Below are positions 1 through 8,631 of a stretch of DNA of 64,000 nucleotides, piece by piece (positions within the stretch are counted from its first letter, which is position 1; every line of letters starts with the position of its first letter). Origin of the DNA: an uncultured Acidimicrobiaceae bacterium (GTDB taxonomy: Bacteria; Actinomycetota; Acidimicrobiia; Acidimicrobiales; SZUA-35). Both the position numbers and the translations under genes were made by a program. The stretch spans positions 62,001 through 126,000 of the forward strand of contig CAMYLA010000002.1 of NCBI GenBank assembly GCA_947259095.1, written 5' to 3'. Below the pieces are notes generated by a model that did no database searches, was not told the origin of the DNA, and saw only the letters and a program-made list of their open reading frames with translations.

Positions 1-417
1 ATCGGCGTCCGGACCTTCCGGTCCCAGTGCGGTCTGGGTGAGGTGGATGAGGCGGGGGTTGACGGTCCGGGCGTGGTCCCAGTCGATCCCGTATCGGGCC
101 AGATCGTTGGGCTTGAGGGCGACCAGGGCGACATCGGCCCAGGCGAAGAGCGCATCGATCACCGGTCGGGCCTCGGGCCTGCGGAGGTCGACCACGATCC
201 CCCGCTTCCCGGGGTTGATGACGGCGTAGGCCCGGCTCTCCATCTCGGTGATGGAGGCGACGTGGCGCATGGCGTCGCCTTCTGGCGGCTCCACCTTGAC
301 CACGTCGGCGCCGAGACCGGCCAACAGCCTCCCGCAGTGTGGGATGGCTGCGTTCTGGGCCAGTTCGACGATGCGGATGTCGGCCAGGATGCCGGACGAC
401 GACCCCTCGGTGGTCAC
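1..417 (-). CDS. class III CoA-transferase (CaiB/BaiF family), N-terminal part
   Basis: Translating the minus strand from a GTG at 417 gives 139 residues typical of the start of family III CoA-transferases: a short lead, then VVKVEPPEGDAMR, then NPGKRGIVVDLRRPEA. The frame is open to the window edge, so the catalytic Asp region lies outside. These enzymes move CoA between carboxylic acids, usually in degradation of carnitine, bile acids or aromatic acids. The GTG overlaps the stop of a short upstream frame (GTGA), and the gene appears to be last in a minus-strand operon starting at the hydrolase at 1871. Substrate cannot be told from the sequence. Confidence 0.85.
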   Translation of the reverse strand, partial: MTTEGSSSGILADIRIVELAQNAAIPHCGRLLAGLGADVVKVEPPEGDAMRHVASITEMESRAYAVINPGKRGIVVDLRRPEARPVIDALFAWADVALVALKPNDLARYGIDWDHARTVNPRLIHLTQTALGPEGPDAD

Positions 418-494
418 CGGTCGTGTCCGATGAAATCGACCAGGACCTGGGCCAGGTCGGCGAAGCGCTTGTCCGGGGTGCGGACGGTGTCCAT
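414..494 (-). CDS. very short ORF coupled to the CoA-transferase; possible dehalogenase N-terminal remnant
   Basis: A 26-codon frame (ATG at 494) whose stop overlaps the CoA-transferase start by 4 bases. It contains RTPDKRFADL, which resembles the conserved N-terminus of haloalkane dehalogenases (the full dehalogenase at 7138 has RTPDDRFADL), but the similarity stops there. It may be a leader peptide, a remnant or chance. Confidence 0.25.
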   Translation of the reverse strand: MDTVRTPDKRFADLAQVLVDFIGHDR

Positions 495-507
495 GAGGTC
501 TCGTTTC

Positions 508-1050
508 TCAGTTTCTCGGCCGGAGGGTCGGCACGTCGTCGGGGTCGGTCTGGGAGGGGGCGAGGTGTTCGAGTCGGGCGGTGAAACCGAGGTACTCCCA
601 GATCAGGTGCTCGCCGTCCCGCCGGCGCCGAACCTCGATCGGCTCGGCGTCGGGACCGAGATCGAGGCCCTGGGGTCGGAGCACGTGCACCCCGTCCTCG
701 TAGTCGGCGATCACATGGATCTCGGTGCTGCGATCGAACTCGGCCACGTCGTGCACCCCGTGCTCCAGGGTTCCGTCGCAGCGCATGTCGTGGATGATGG
801 CGCCACCGGTCACCACCACCCGATCACCCCGCTGCTCGATGCGCTGGACGTGCCCGAGCGCCGGGTGGCCTGCCACGACCTCACCATCGACCGTGACCTC
901 GATCGTTCGCCAGAACCCGTCCAGGTCGGGGGCGTGGTCTGGTCGGGGTTCGGTGCAGCCGGCCAGGATCGGGGCCGGCCATTCGGTCCAGCCTCCTGGC
1001 GGCGTGGTGGCCACCGGAACGGTGTCGATGGTCGGTGTCACGCAAGACAT
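508..1050 (-). CDS. hypothetical protein, beta-strand rich (lipocalin-like guess)
   Basis: A 180-residue frame whose ATG shares one base with the stop of the preceding hydrolase gene (TGATG), so translation is probably coupled. No signal peptide or membrane segment. From about residue 44 it alternates short hydrophobic strands and charged turns (DGFWRTIEVTVDGE, GDRVVVTGGAII, EHLIWEYLGFTARL), which would suit a small beta barrel such as a lipocalin-type ligand binder. I do not recognise a family, so the fold is a guess. Genomic position suggests a partner of the metallo-hydrolase and the CoA-transferase. Confidence 0.6.
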   Translation of the reverse strand: MSCVTPTIDTVPVATTPPGGWTEWPAPILAGCTEPRPDHAPDLDGFWRTIEVTVDGEVVAGHPALGHVQRIEQRGDRVVVTGGAIIHDMRCDGTLEHGVHDVAEFDRSTEIHVIADYEDGVHVLRPQGLDLGPDAEPIEVRRRRDGEHLIWEYLGFTARLEHLAPSQTDPDDVPTLRPRN

Positions 1051-1871
1051 CAGATCGTGATCGTGGTGAGATCGTCGCCGATGATGATCTCACCGTCGAA
1101 GTGCTCGGCCGCCCGGGCCACCCAGTCCGGATACTGGTCGGGCACCGGGGCCGGGACCAGGTGGGTCAGGACCAGCCGTTTTGCCCCGACCCGGGCTGCG
1201 GTCTGCGCCGCCTCGATCACCCCGGAGTGGTAGTCGAGGATGTCCTGGAACATCTCGTTCGGTACCAGCTCCACCAGATCACGGCGGATGACGGTCTGCA
1301 CGTAGGCGTCGGCCTCGGCCGCCAGCTGATCGACCCCGGCGCAGGGGATCGTGTCGCCGACCAGGGCCGCCACCGAACCATCGTGCTCCAGCCGGTAGCC
1401 GATCGTCGGCTTGACCGGGGCATGGACGGTGGCCGCGGTCAGGATCTGGACCCCGCCGACCTCGAACGACCGGCCGGGATCGACTTCGGTGACCGCCACC
1501 TTCGGACCCTCGGTCAGGACATCGTGGTGCTCGATGCGGTAGCCGATGTCCGGTTCCAGGGCCTGCAGCTGGCGCTCGACGAACCGGGCCGTTCCCGGCG
1601 GCCCGTGGATCGGCAGGGTGCCGTTGCCCTGGGTCATGATCCAGTGGGTGGTGATCACATCGTTCAGGGCACAGATGTGGTCGCTGTGCAGGTGGGTGAC
1701 CAGGACCGCGGCCAACAGACCCGGGAGCGAGCCGGCACCGGCCATCCGCATCACCGTGCCCCGGCCGGCGTCGACCAGGATGTGGGTGTCGCCGGCCTTG
1801 ACCAGCGTGGATGGGCCGGCCCGGTTGGCATCGGGCAGTGGCGAGCCGGTGCCGGTCAGGATGATGTCCAT
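1050..1871 (-). CDS. metallo-beta-lactamase fold hydrolase (RNase Z/arylsulfatase-like branch)
   Basis: A 273-residue protein starting MDIILTGTGSP, the usual first strand of the RNase Z/AtsA-like branch. The metal-binding signature THLHSDH (His60, His62, Asp64, His65) is intact. Later metal ligands are plausible at GDT (about residue 190) and in LTHL near residue 240. The chosen ATG at 1871 has AGGGAA about six bases upstream; the frame is open further but lacks a better ribosome site. A soluble phosphodiesterase, arylsulfatase or lactonase activity is possible; family membership alone cannot decide. It heads the small operon running toward position 1. Confidence 0.85.
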   Translation of the reverse strand: MDIILTGTGSPLPDANRAGPSTLVKAGDTHILVDAGRGTVMRMAGAGSLPGLLAAVLVTHLHSDHICALNDVITTHWIMTQGNGTLPIHGPPGTARFVERQLQALEPDIGYRIEHHDVLTEGPKVAVTEVDPGRSFEVGGVQILTAATVHAPVKPTIGYRLEHDGSVAALVGDTIPCAGVDQLAAEADAYVQTVIRRDLVELVPNEMFQDILDYHSGVIEAAQTAARVGAKRLVLTHLVPAPVPDQYPDWVARAAEHFDGEIIIGDDLTTITI

Positions 1872-2019
1872 CAGGCGTTCCCTACGTCTGCCATGGCCGT
1901 GAGGCCAGTGCCCTGACCAGGCCCTTCTCCAGTATTGTGCCAGTTTAACCCGCATATTCTGCCGCCCATGCTCCCGGACGGTCTGCCACTCGTTCTCGCC
2001 CACGGTCTGCGGAACGGCA

Positions 2020-3141
2020 TCACCGGAGGTGACCCCCGGCTCCGGCCAACAACTCGGCCGCCTCAGCCGCCATCCGCCGAACGACCTCGGCTGCCGGCAC
2101 GATCTCATCGATCAGACCGGCGATGTTGCCGGCACCGTTCATCGACACCCCTTCTCGACCGCCGCGATCGGTCCCGAGGGTCCCGAGCGTCATCCCGGCC
2201 AACACCGGCTGGAGCGGCATCGGAAGCGGCTCGACATCGGCCTCGTCCCAGGCCCGGGTCCAATCGTTTGGCAGCATCCGGAACCGCTTCCCGGTATAGG
2301 CCCGGCTGATCACCGGCGACTGGTCGGCGGCGGCCACGATCCCCGCCTTCTGCCAACCGGCGATGCCGGCCTCCTCGGTGGCCAGGAAGCGGGTGCCGAC
2401 CCACACCGCCTGACAACCCATGAGCAGGCTGGCCGCCAGCCCCCGACCGTCGCCGATACCGCCGGCCGCCACCACCGGCACGTCGACCGCATCGAGCACC
2501 TGTGGCAGCAGGGCAAATGTGCCGACATGGCCGGTGTGGCCTCCGCCCTCGGTGCCCTGGGCGATCACCACATCGGCCCCGTCCTTCACAACGGCCATGG
2601 CCTGCTTCGTGCTGCCGACGATCGAGACCACGGTTGCTCCGGCCTCATGGAACCGCTCGGCCACGAAACCCGGCGAGCCAAGGGCGCCGACGAACACCGG
2701 CACCCCTTCTTGCAGGATCACCTCGACCTGGGCCTCGGCGTCGGTGCCGAGAGCGGCTCGATCGGCCGAGTGCTCCGGGGGCGGCTCGACGCCCAGGTCG
2801 GCTCCGATTCGGGCCGCGGTGGCCCGATGCTCGTCGGGGATGAGGCTCGCCACCTCGCCGACGGACATGCCACCCTGTTCGATCCTGGCCGGCAGGATCA
2901 GGTCGACCCCGAACGGCCGGTCGGTGAGCTCCCGGGTCCGCCGGATGACCGAGCGGACCTCGTCTGGCGACATCGAGGTGCAGCCGAGCACACCGAGTCC
3001 ACCGGCGTTGGAGACCGCAGCCACCAGCTCGGGCCCGGCGATGGGACCCATCCCGGCCGAGATGATCGGGACATCGATGCCGAGCCGATCGCACAGCGGC
3101 GTATATGGCAACCCTTCGGGCTTCTGCTGTTGTGAAGTCAT
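2020..3141 (-). CDS. nitronate monooxygenase family protein (FMN-dependent)
   Basis: A 373-residue TIM-barrel flavoprotein of the 2-nitropropane dioxygenase / nitronate monooxygenase family. The start PLCDRLGIDVPIISAGMG, the AGGLGVLG strand and the FMN/catalytic motif GTEGGGHTG at residues 196-204 (His202 would be the base) are all present. Such enzymes oxidise alkyl nitronates; some paralogues act as enoyl or other flavin oxidoreductases. Its ATG overlaps the stop of the TetR gene by 4 bases (ATGA), so the two form an operon and the regulator probably controls it. Confidence 0.88.
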   Translation of the reverse strand: MTSQQQKPEGLPYTPLCDRLGIDVPIISAGMGPIAGPELVAAVSNAGGLGVLGCTSMSPDEVRSVIRRTRELTDRPFGVDLILPARIEQGGMSVGEVASLIPDEHRATAARIGADLGVEPPPEHSADRAALGTDAEAQVEVILQEGVPVFVGALGSPGFVAERFHEAGATVVSIVGSTKQAMAVVKDGADVVIAQGTEGGGHTGHVGTFALLPQVLDAVDVPVVAAGGIGDGRGLAASLLMGCQAVWVGTRFLATEEAGIAGWQKAGIVAAADQSPVISRAYTGKRFRMLPNDWTRAWDEADVEPLPMPLQPVLAGMTLGTLGTDRGGREGVSMNGAGNIAGLIDEIVPAAEVVRRMAAEAAELLAGAGGHLR

Positions 3142-3752
3142 CGGTCTCCTCCCAGGAGTCCTCGGAGCCCGACTCGGAGGGCCTGTGCGGTCTCGGCCAC
3201 CGACAGCTGACGGTGGCGCCGCAACAGGTCGATCGAGTCGAGCTGGGTCAAGACATCACCGGCCGACACCGCAGCATCGCGCTCGGTTCCCTTCAGCCGG
3301 GACAGCTCGGGTTTGAATTGGCGCTCGAACTGGGCCCGGAGGCCGTTTCGATTTCGGGCCAGCTCATCGCGCAGGCGGGGATGCTGGCCTGCATTGTGGA
3401 CGGTGGCCCGGTAGGTTGCGCCGATGCCGTCGTGGAGCCGGAGACGCATGGCAACGAAGTCGTCGATGCGAGTCTCCAGCGGGCCCCGGCCGATCGACGG
3501 CAGGTGGGCCAGGGGCTGCGATTGCTCCCGGTGGCGTTTGATGGCCGCGTCGTGCAGTTCGGCCGGGTCGGCGAAGTAGCGGTAGATCGAGCGCACCGAC
3601 AGGCCCGAGCGGTTCGAGGCCTGCTCGACGGTTGGGAACAGCTCGCCCTCGGTGAACAGTTCGACCACGATGTCGAGCACGGCGTTGATGTTCCGATCCC
3701 GGCGGGCCGCCCGACCGTCGACCCTCGGCTCGTCCTGCTCAACGCTGATCAC
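3138..3752 (-). CDS. TetR family transcriptional regulator
   Basis: A 204-residue one-domain repressor. The N-terminal helix-turn-helix runs through roughly residues 20-62, with VEQASNRSGLSVRSIYRYF as the recognition region; the rest is a helical ligand-binding domain with no assignable ligand. The GTG start lies exactly where transcription should begin from the promoter at 3759-3787, so the mRNA is probably leaderless. It is co-transcribed with the nitronate monooxygenase and divergent from the MDR oxidoreductase at 3895, which it may also control. Confidence 0.9.
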   Translation of the reverse strand: MISVEQDEPRVDGRAARRDRNINAVLDIVVELFTEGELFPTVEQASNRSGLSVRSIYRYFADPAELHDAAIKRHREQSQPLAHLPSIGRGPLETRIDDFVAMRLRLHDGIGATYRATVHNAGQHPRLRDELARNRNGLRAQFERQFKPELSRLKGTERDAAVSAGDVLTQLDSIDLLRRHRQLSVAETAQALRVGLRGLLGGDR

Positions 3753-3758
3753 CGACCG

Positions 3759-3787
3759 ATCGTACCTAGTGCACCTTGAACTGGCAA
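3759..3787 (-). promoter_or_regulatory. promoter of the tetR-nitronate monooxygenase operon
   Basis: On the minus strand a -35 box TTGCCA (3782-3787), a 17-base spacer and a -10 box TACGAT (3759-3764). Position +1 falls at 3752, the first base of the GTG codon. The tetR/MDR gap is 142 bp and would hold any operator. Confidence 0.65.
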
Positions 3788-3894
3788 TTCATCCCGGTGT
3801 CGAGCCAGGGTGTCGACAGGGCATCCAGAGAGACACCACAGAACATCCAGACCGACGTCGCCGGAACCCCCGGGGCGAGGCATTCTGTTGGTTC

Positions 3895-5019
3895 ATGACT
3901 CTCTCACCCGGCACCACACCGCCAGCCAGCTCGCCCCCGGAGGCCATGCGGGCCGCCCTCCTGCTCGGCAATGGCGGGCCGGAGATGCTCGAGGTCCGAA
4001 ATGATGTGCCGGTGCCGGTGCCACGTGCCGACGAGGTCTTGATCTCCGTTGCGGCCTGCGGCGTGAACAACACCGACATCAACACCCGTGTGGGGTGGTA
4101 CAGCCGCTCGGTCACCGGGGGGACGTCGGGCGAGGGTTTCGGCGAAGCCCGAACCGACGATGCCACCTGGGGTCGTGGCGGCCTGACCTTCCCCCGAATC
4201 CAAGGGGCAGACGTGTCCGGTCGGGTGGTGGCGGTCGGCGCCGAAGCTCCTCCCTCCCTGGTGGGTCGGCGGGTGCTGGTCGATCCGTGGATCCGTGATC
4301 CCGAGCGGCCGTCCGATCGCAGCCTCGCCGGGTACCTCGGCAGCGAGCACGACGGCGGCTTCGCCGAGTACTGCGTCGTGCCGGCCCGCAACGTCCACCC
4401 GGTGGACACCGACCTCAGCTCCGTGGATCTGGCCGGCTTCGCCTGCTCCTGGTCGACGGCGGAGCACATGCTGCAGCGAATCGAGCTCCGGGCCGGACAG
4501 AGCATCGCGGTGCCCGGGGCCTCCGGCGGGGTTGGTTCGGCGCTGGTCCAGCTGGCGAAGCGGCGGGGGGCCACGGTGGTGGCCGTCGCCGGATCATCGA
4601 AGCTCGACCGGGTCGGCGAACTGGGCGCAGACGAGGTGGTTACGCGGGAGAACGACGATGTACCGGGCGCGGTGGTTGCGGCCAACGGCGGTCCGTTGTC
4701 AGCGGTGGCCGATGTGGTCGGCGGCGCCGACTTCGGTGGCTGGCTCGATGCCCTGCAGCGAGGCGGGCGCTACGTCACCTCGGGGGCCATCGCCGGGCCG
4801 GTGGTCGAGCTCGATCTCCGCACCCTCTACCTGAACGATCTCGAGCTGTTCGGGGCCACCATCTTCGAGCCTCAGGTGTTCGCCGACCTGGTGAGCTACA
4901 TCGAAGCCGGCGAGCTGCGCCCGATCGTGGGTGGCACCTATCCGCTCGAGCGCATCCACGAGGCCCAGGAAGCCTTCGCCCGCAAGGAGCATCTTGGCGC
5001 CCTGGTGATAACGACCTGA
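3895..5019 (+). CDS. MDR/zinc-type alcohol dehydrogenase-like oxidoreductase
   Basis: A 374-residue medium-chain dehydrogenase/reductase. The GroES-like N-domain begins near MRAALLLGNGGPEML and contains GVNNTDINTR; the Rossmann domain has PGASGGVGSALVQLAKRRG, the NAD(P)H-binding loop. No structural-zinc cysteine cluster is visible, so it looks more like the quinone reductase or crotonyl-CoA reductase side of the family. An insertion after GWYSRS lengthens the N-domain. The ATG at 3946 is an alternative start (358 codons), but its GGAGG is only two bases away. The gene is divergent from tetR and convergent with the LLM gene (16 bp between stops). Confidence 0.85.
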   Translation: MTLSPGTTPPASSPPEAMRAALLLGNGGPEMLEVRNDVPVPVPRADEVLISVAACGVNNTDINTRVGWYSRSVTGGTSGEGFGEARTDDATWGRGGLTFPRIQGADVSGRVVAVGAEAPPSLVGRRVLVDPWIRDPERPSDRSLAGYLGSEHDGGFAEYCVVPARNVHPVDTDLSSVDLAGFACSWSTAEHMLQRIELRAGQSIAVPGASGGVGSALVQLAKRRGATVVAVAGSSKLDRVGELGADEVVTRENDDVPGAVVAANGGPLSAVADVVGGADFGGWLDALQRGGRYVTSGAIAGPVVELDLRTLYLNDLELFGATIFEPQVFADLVSYIEAGELRPIVGGTYPLERIHEAQEAFARKEHLGALVITT

Positions 5020-5035
5020 CCGGATGAGGAGTGGA

Positions 5036-6187
5036 TTAGGAGTCGTCGGTTTCGAAGTGTGCATCGGTCGCAGCCTGGACCGCCCGCTCGACCCGATCAC
5101 CAAGTGCTTTCCACTCGCCAAGTGCCCGTTGCTCCATCCGCAGCGGGCCCTTGGCCAGGCCTTGGAACCGGGGCTTCACATAGCGGGCGAAGAGTTCGTA
5201 GTGGCGTTGCTGAGCTCGGGGATTGGCCCATTCGTGATCCATCATCAGGTAGGCGCCGAAACCCCCGTTGGACTGCTTCTCGAGACGCTCGATCTGTTCG
5301 ATGGCATCGTCTGGCGTGCCGATCACCCCGAGGCCGGTCTCGTTGACCCAGGCCACCCGCTCCTCGAAGGTCTCACCGGCGGCCCGGAAGTGGGGGGCGG
5401 CCAGGACGTGCTGGGTGTAGTGGCACCAGTCGTCGAGGCCGAACTTCACGTCCTCGATGGCCTGCTCTCGGGTTTCGGCCAGGTGCATCGGGCCGACAAG
5501 GCGCCATTGGTTACGGTCGGCGACCTTGCCGTGCTCGGCGGCCCGCTTCTCGACCACATCCCAGTGGTACCCGAGAGCGTCGAAGCCGTCCACCGAGGTC
5601 GCACCGATCGACAACAGGCCGATGCCGTGTTGCCCGGCGATGCGGGGGCCGGTCGGCGAGGCGATGGCGGCCACCGCCATGTCGAAGTTGCTGTATGGCC
5701 GGTACTGGGTCTCGGCCTCCACCAGGTTGTACCGGGAGGTCTTGTGGGTCACCGGTCCTTCGCAGGCCAACAGCCGCATCAGGACCTCGGTGTCCTCCTC
5801 AAGGGCCGCCCGCTGCTCCTCGATCGAGATGCCGAGCATCGCCGCGTCGCCCGGGAGGGCCCCGGGCCCGAGGCCGAGCATGAACCGGCCGCGGGTCAGC
5901 TGGTCGAGGAAGAAGGCACGATCGGTGACGAGAAGCGGGTTGTGATACGGCAGGGACAACACTCCGGTCCCCAGCTTGATGTGCCGGGTCTGAGGGGCGG
6001 CGTAGCCGATGAAGATCATCGGGTCCGGGATGATCTCGGTGCCGGCCGAGTGGTGCTCACCGACCCAGACCTCGTCGTAGCCGAGACGGTCGAGCAGCTG
6101 AATGGTCTCCAGATCCCGCTGTATGGCGGCTATTGGATCCTGACCGGCCATGGGATGGAACGGAGCCATGAAGATACCGAATCGCAT
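5036..6187 (-). CDS. LLM class flavin-dependent monooxygenase
   Basis: A 383-residue bacterial luciferase-like protein: MRFGIFMAPFHP opening strand, YDEVWVGEHHSAG, then LGTGVLSLPYHNPLL and GRFMLGLGPGAL, as in FMN-dependent alkanal and limonene monooxygenase-like enzymes. The ATG at 6187 has a strong GGGGGA 8-12 bases upstream. It probably binds reduced FMN rather than F420, judging from its closeness to long-chain luciferase-like enzymes, but this is not certain. Substrate unknown. Confidence 0.85.
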   Translation of the reverse strand: MRFGIFMAPFHPMAGQDPIAAIQRDLETIQLLDRLGYDEVWVGEHHSAGTEIIPDPMIFIGYAAPQTRHIKLGTGVLSLPYHNPLLVTDRAFFLDQLTRGRFMLGLGPGALPGDAAMLGISIEEQRAALEEDTEVLMRLLACEGPVTHKTSRYNLVEAETQYRPYSNFDMAVAAIASPTGPRIAGQHGIGLLSIGATSVDGFDALGYHWDVVEKRAAEHGKVADRNQWRLVGPMHLAETREQAIEDVKFGLDDWCHYTQHVLAAPHFRAAGETFEERVAWVNETGLGVIGTPDDAIEQIERLEKQSNGGFGAYLMMDHEWANPRAQQRHYELFARYVKPRFQGLAKGPLRMEQRALGEWKALGDRVERAVQAATDAHFETDDS

Positions 6188-6264
6188 ATGAAGATTCCCC
6201 CTGGAATGCAGCTGTGAGGGTGATCGTAGATCGTCGATCACCGGCGGTCACATCGGTCCTGGAT

Positions 6265-6270
6265 TACGGT
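6265..6270 (+). promoter_or_regulatory. -10 box TACGGT of a leaderless SDR transcript
   Basis: TACGGT ends seven bases before the SDR ATG at 6278 and no Shine-Dalgarno sequence is present. No clear -35 box can be seen. Confidence 0.45.
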
Positions 6271-6277
6271 TCCGGTC

Positions 6278-7027
6278 ATGACCAAGCGACGCCTTGCCAT
6301 TGTCACCGGGGGGGCGCGGGGTCTCGGCCATGCCATGGTCCGTGCGCTTCTCGACCAGGATGTCGTTGACCGGGTGGCCGTCTTCGATCTCATCGACGGA
6401 CCTTCCGATGATGACCGGATCACCGTGCACCGCTGCGATGTCACCGACGTCGAATCGGTTCGGGCCGCCTATGCGAACGTGGGGGCCGCACCCCGGGTGC
6501 TGGTCAACAACGCCGGTGGCGATCCGGGTTCGGGAATCACCGCCGCGCAACATGGACCGTTCGAGGACCCCGAGCAGTTCCGCCGGATGGTGGATCTGAA
6601 CTTCACCTCGGCCCATGTGGTCACGTCGGTGATCGGTCCGGATCTGACCGACGGGGCGGCGATCTGCAACACCGCCTCGATCGCAGGGCAGATGGCGTCC
6701 CCGCTGTTCGCCTACGGCGCGGCCAAAGCAGCGTTGATCAACTGGACCATGTCGATGGCGCGGGTGCTGGGACCGAAGGGTATTCGGATCAATGCCGTCG
6801 CTCCTGGCGTCATCCGGACCCAGCTCTGGGAGCAGCTGGAGCCCGACATCGACCGGTACAAGGAGTCGGTGGCGGCCAGAACGCCCCTCCTGTCGGATCA
6901 GACTCCGGAGGAGATCGCAGATGCGGTTGCGTTCCTCTGCTCGGATCGGGCCTCGAGCATCACCGGCCAGACGCTGGCCATCGACGGCGGCATGACGATG
7001 GGGCCTCCCATCCACGGCAACGTATAG
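6278..7027 (+). CDS. short-chain dehydrogenase/reductase
   Basis: A 249-residue classical SDR: cofactor motif TGGARGLG at 10-17, NNAG at 77-80, catalytic Ser134, Tyr146 and Lys150 (YGAAK), and a C-terminus with TGQTLAIDGGMTM. The Asp after the second strand (AVFDLID) favours NAD(H). It is a cytosolic NAD-dependent oxidoreductase acting on an alcohol or ketone; the adjacent haloalkane dehalogenase makes an alcohol, so the two could act in sequence (inference). Confidence 0.88.
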   Translation: MTKRRLAIVTGGARGLGHAMVRALLDQDVVDRVAVFDLIDGPSDDDRITVHRCDVTDVESVRAAYANVGAAPRVLVNNAGGDPGSGITAAQHGPFEDPEQFRRMVDLNFTSAHVVTSVIGPDLTDGAAICNTASIAGQMASPLFAYGAAKAALINWTMSMARVLGPKGIRINAVAPGVIRTQLWEQLEPDIDRYKESVAARTPLLSDQTPEEIADAVAFLCSDRASSITGQTLAIDGGMTMGPPIHGNV

Positions 7028-7124
7028 CCCGGCACCACCGCCGGCAGGCCGGGAGGTGAAGGTGGTCGAAGGAGGCCGGTATCCCCGGCGTCCCGGCCCG
7101 GGCCCGTCGTGATGATGATGATGA

Positions 7125-7130
7125 TACGGT
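7125..7130 (+). promoter_or_regulatory. -10 box TACGGT before the haloalkane dehalogenase
   Basis: The same hexamer as before the SDR gene, again seven bases from the start codon (GTG 7138). It sits at the end of an ATG trinucleotide run (7111-7125). No ribosome site is visible. Confidence 0.45.
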
Positions 7131-7137
7131 CCGTGCC

Positions 7138-8052
7138 GTGACCGAGCCACTGACCACCCCAACCGGCATCGAGTTCCTGCGAACACCGGACGACCGCTTC
7201 GCCGACCTGTCGGAGTTTCCCTTCGAGCCCTCGTATGTGGAGGTCGACGGGTTCCGGATGGGCTACGTCGACGCCGGCCCGGCCGATGGGCCGGTCCTGC
7301 TCCTGTTGCACGGCGAGCCGACCTGGAGCTACCTGTACCGGCGGATGATCCCACCCCTGGTCGATGCCGGCTTCCGGTGCGTGGCCCCCGACCTCATCGG
7401 ATTCGGCCGATCGGACAAACCGGTCGAGCGCTCGGCCTACTCCTACGCCGGCCACGTCGCCTGGCTGATCGGGTTCCTCGACGCCATCGCCTTGCCGCCG
7501 GCCACCCTGTTCGCCCAGGACTGGGGTGGCCTCATCGGGCTCCGAGCGGCGGCCGAGAACCCGGACCGCTTCGACCGGATCGCCATCGGCAATACCGGGC
7601 TGCCCGTCGGCCGGTCGCTCGGGGATGGCTTCGACGCCTGGCTGCACGCCTCGCAGACCATGGAGTTCATGGACGTCGGCCGCATGTTGCAGCGGGCCAC
7701 CCAGGCCCGCGAACTGACCGACGCCGAGATGGACGGCTACCGGGCCCCGTTCCCCGACGAGACGTTCATGGCCGGGGCTCGCCAGTTCCCGGCCCTGGTC
7801 CCGATCACCCCCGACCATGGCGGCGTTGCCGAGAACCTGGCCGCCTGGGACGTGCTCGACCGCTGGGAGAAGCCGCTGCTGACCCTGTGGTGTCCCGACG
7901 ATCCGGTCCTCGGCCGGCTCCACCACGAGTTCATCGAGCGGGTCCCGGGGGCCGCCGGCCAACCCCACCGGGAGTTCAGCCCTGGCGGCCACTTCATCCA
8001 GGACGACCGAGGCGAAGACGTAGCCGCAGCCCTCATCGACTGGCTCAGCTGA
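7138..8052 (+). CDS. haloalkane dehalogenase (subfamily I type)
   Basis: A 304-residue alpha/beta hydrolase. RTPDDRFADL near residue 15, HGEPTW at 58-63 (oxyanion hole and halide region) and the nucleophile elbow AQDWGG with Asp128 followed by the halide-binding Trp are diagnostic of haloalkane dehalogenases. The general acid is plausible in CPDDPV (about 246-249) and the base His in SPGGHF near residue 285. It hydrolyses carbon-halogen bonds to an alcohol, halide and proton without cofactor. Start is GTG. Flanking genes (SDR upstream, PPOX protein 34 bp downstream) may belong to the same unit. Confidence 0.9.
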   Translation: MTEPLTTPTGIEFLRTPDDRFADLSEFPFEPSYVEVDGFRMGYVDAGPADGPVLLLLHGEPTWSYLYRRMIPPLVDAGFRCVAPDLIGFGRSDKPVERSAYSYAGHVAWLIGFLDAIALPPATLFAQDWGGLIGLRAAAENPDRFDRIAIGNTGLPVGRSLGDGFDAWLHASQTMEFMDVGRMLQRATQARELTDAEMDGYRAPFPDETFMAGARQFPALVPITPDHGGVAENLAAWDVLDRWEKPLLTLWCPDDPVLGRLHHEFIERVPGAAGQPHREFSPGGHFIQDDRGEDVAAALIDWLS

Positions 8053-8086
8053 CCCCGCCCCAACCCCGGATAGAGAGGAAGTCCCA

Positions 8087-8539
8087 GTGCCCGACCTGAA
8101 CGACATCACGAGGTTCCTGGCCGAAGAAACCGGCTTGGCCACCATCAGCACGACCCAGGCCGATGGCCGGGTCCTGTCGAGCATCGCCAACTGTGGTGTG
8201 ATCGACCACCCACTGACCGGCGACCCCTGCGTCGCCCTGGTTTCGATGGGCCGAGCGGCCAGGCTCCGCCACATCCGCCGCGGCTCGGAGGTCACCATCG
8301 CCGTTCGCCGAGGCTGGGCCTGGGTGGCGGCCACCGGTCCGGCCGATCTCATCGGCCCGGCCGACCCGGCCACCGGGGTCGACGCCGAGGCGCTGCGACT
8401 CCTGCTGCGTCAGATCTTCGCCGCGGCGGGCGGCACCCACGACGACCTCGACGAGTACGACCGGGCCATGGCCGAGGGTGGGCGCACCGCGGTGCTGGTC
8501 TCGCCGGAACGGATCATCGGCAACGCTCCATCACCATGA
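8087..8539 (+). CDS. PPOX class F420-dependent (TIGR03618-like) oxidoreductase
   Basis: A 150-residue split-barrel protein. TGLATISTTQADGRVLSSIANCGV and VALVSMGRAARLRHIRRG are typical of the pyridoxamine-phosphate-oxidase-like, F420-binding small proteins abundant in actinobacteria. GTG start with AGAGGAAG about eight bases upstream. It lies 34 bp after the dehalogenase and is likely co-transcribed. Cofactor (F420, FMN or haem) cannot be fixed from sequence alone. Confidence 0.82.
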   Translation: MPDLNDITRFLAEETGLATISTTQADGRVLSSIANCGVIDHPLTGDPCVALVSMGRAARLRHIRRGSEVTIAVRRGWAWVAATGPADLIGPADPATGVDAEALRLLLRQIFAAAGGTHDDLDEYDRAMAEGGRTAVLVSPERIIGNAPSP

Positions 8540-8631
8540 CCCCACATCTCAGGGCCGGCCGGACGAGCACCCTACACCCTCCCCCCGCCTTCTTGGGGCT
8601 GTTGCCAAGGGCCGTTGCGCAGGAGCATTGA

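Noticed and set aside
43..1233. Long plus-strand frame at the left edge
   Set aside because: Antisense to the CoA-transferase, hypothetical and hydrolase genes; no family resemblance.
7028..7080. Rho-independent terminator after the SDR gene
   Set aside because: Only 5-bp GC stems without a T run; too weak to call.
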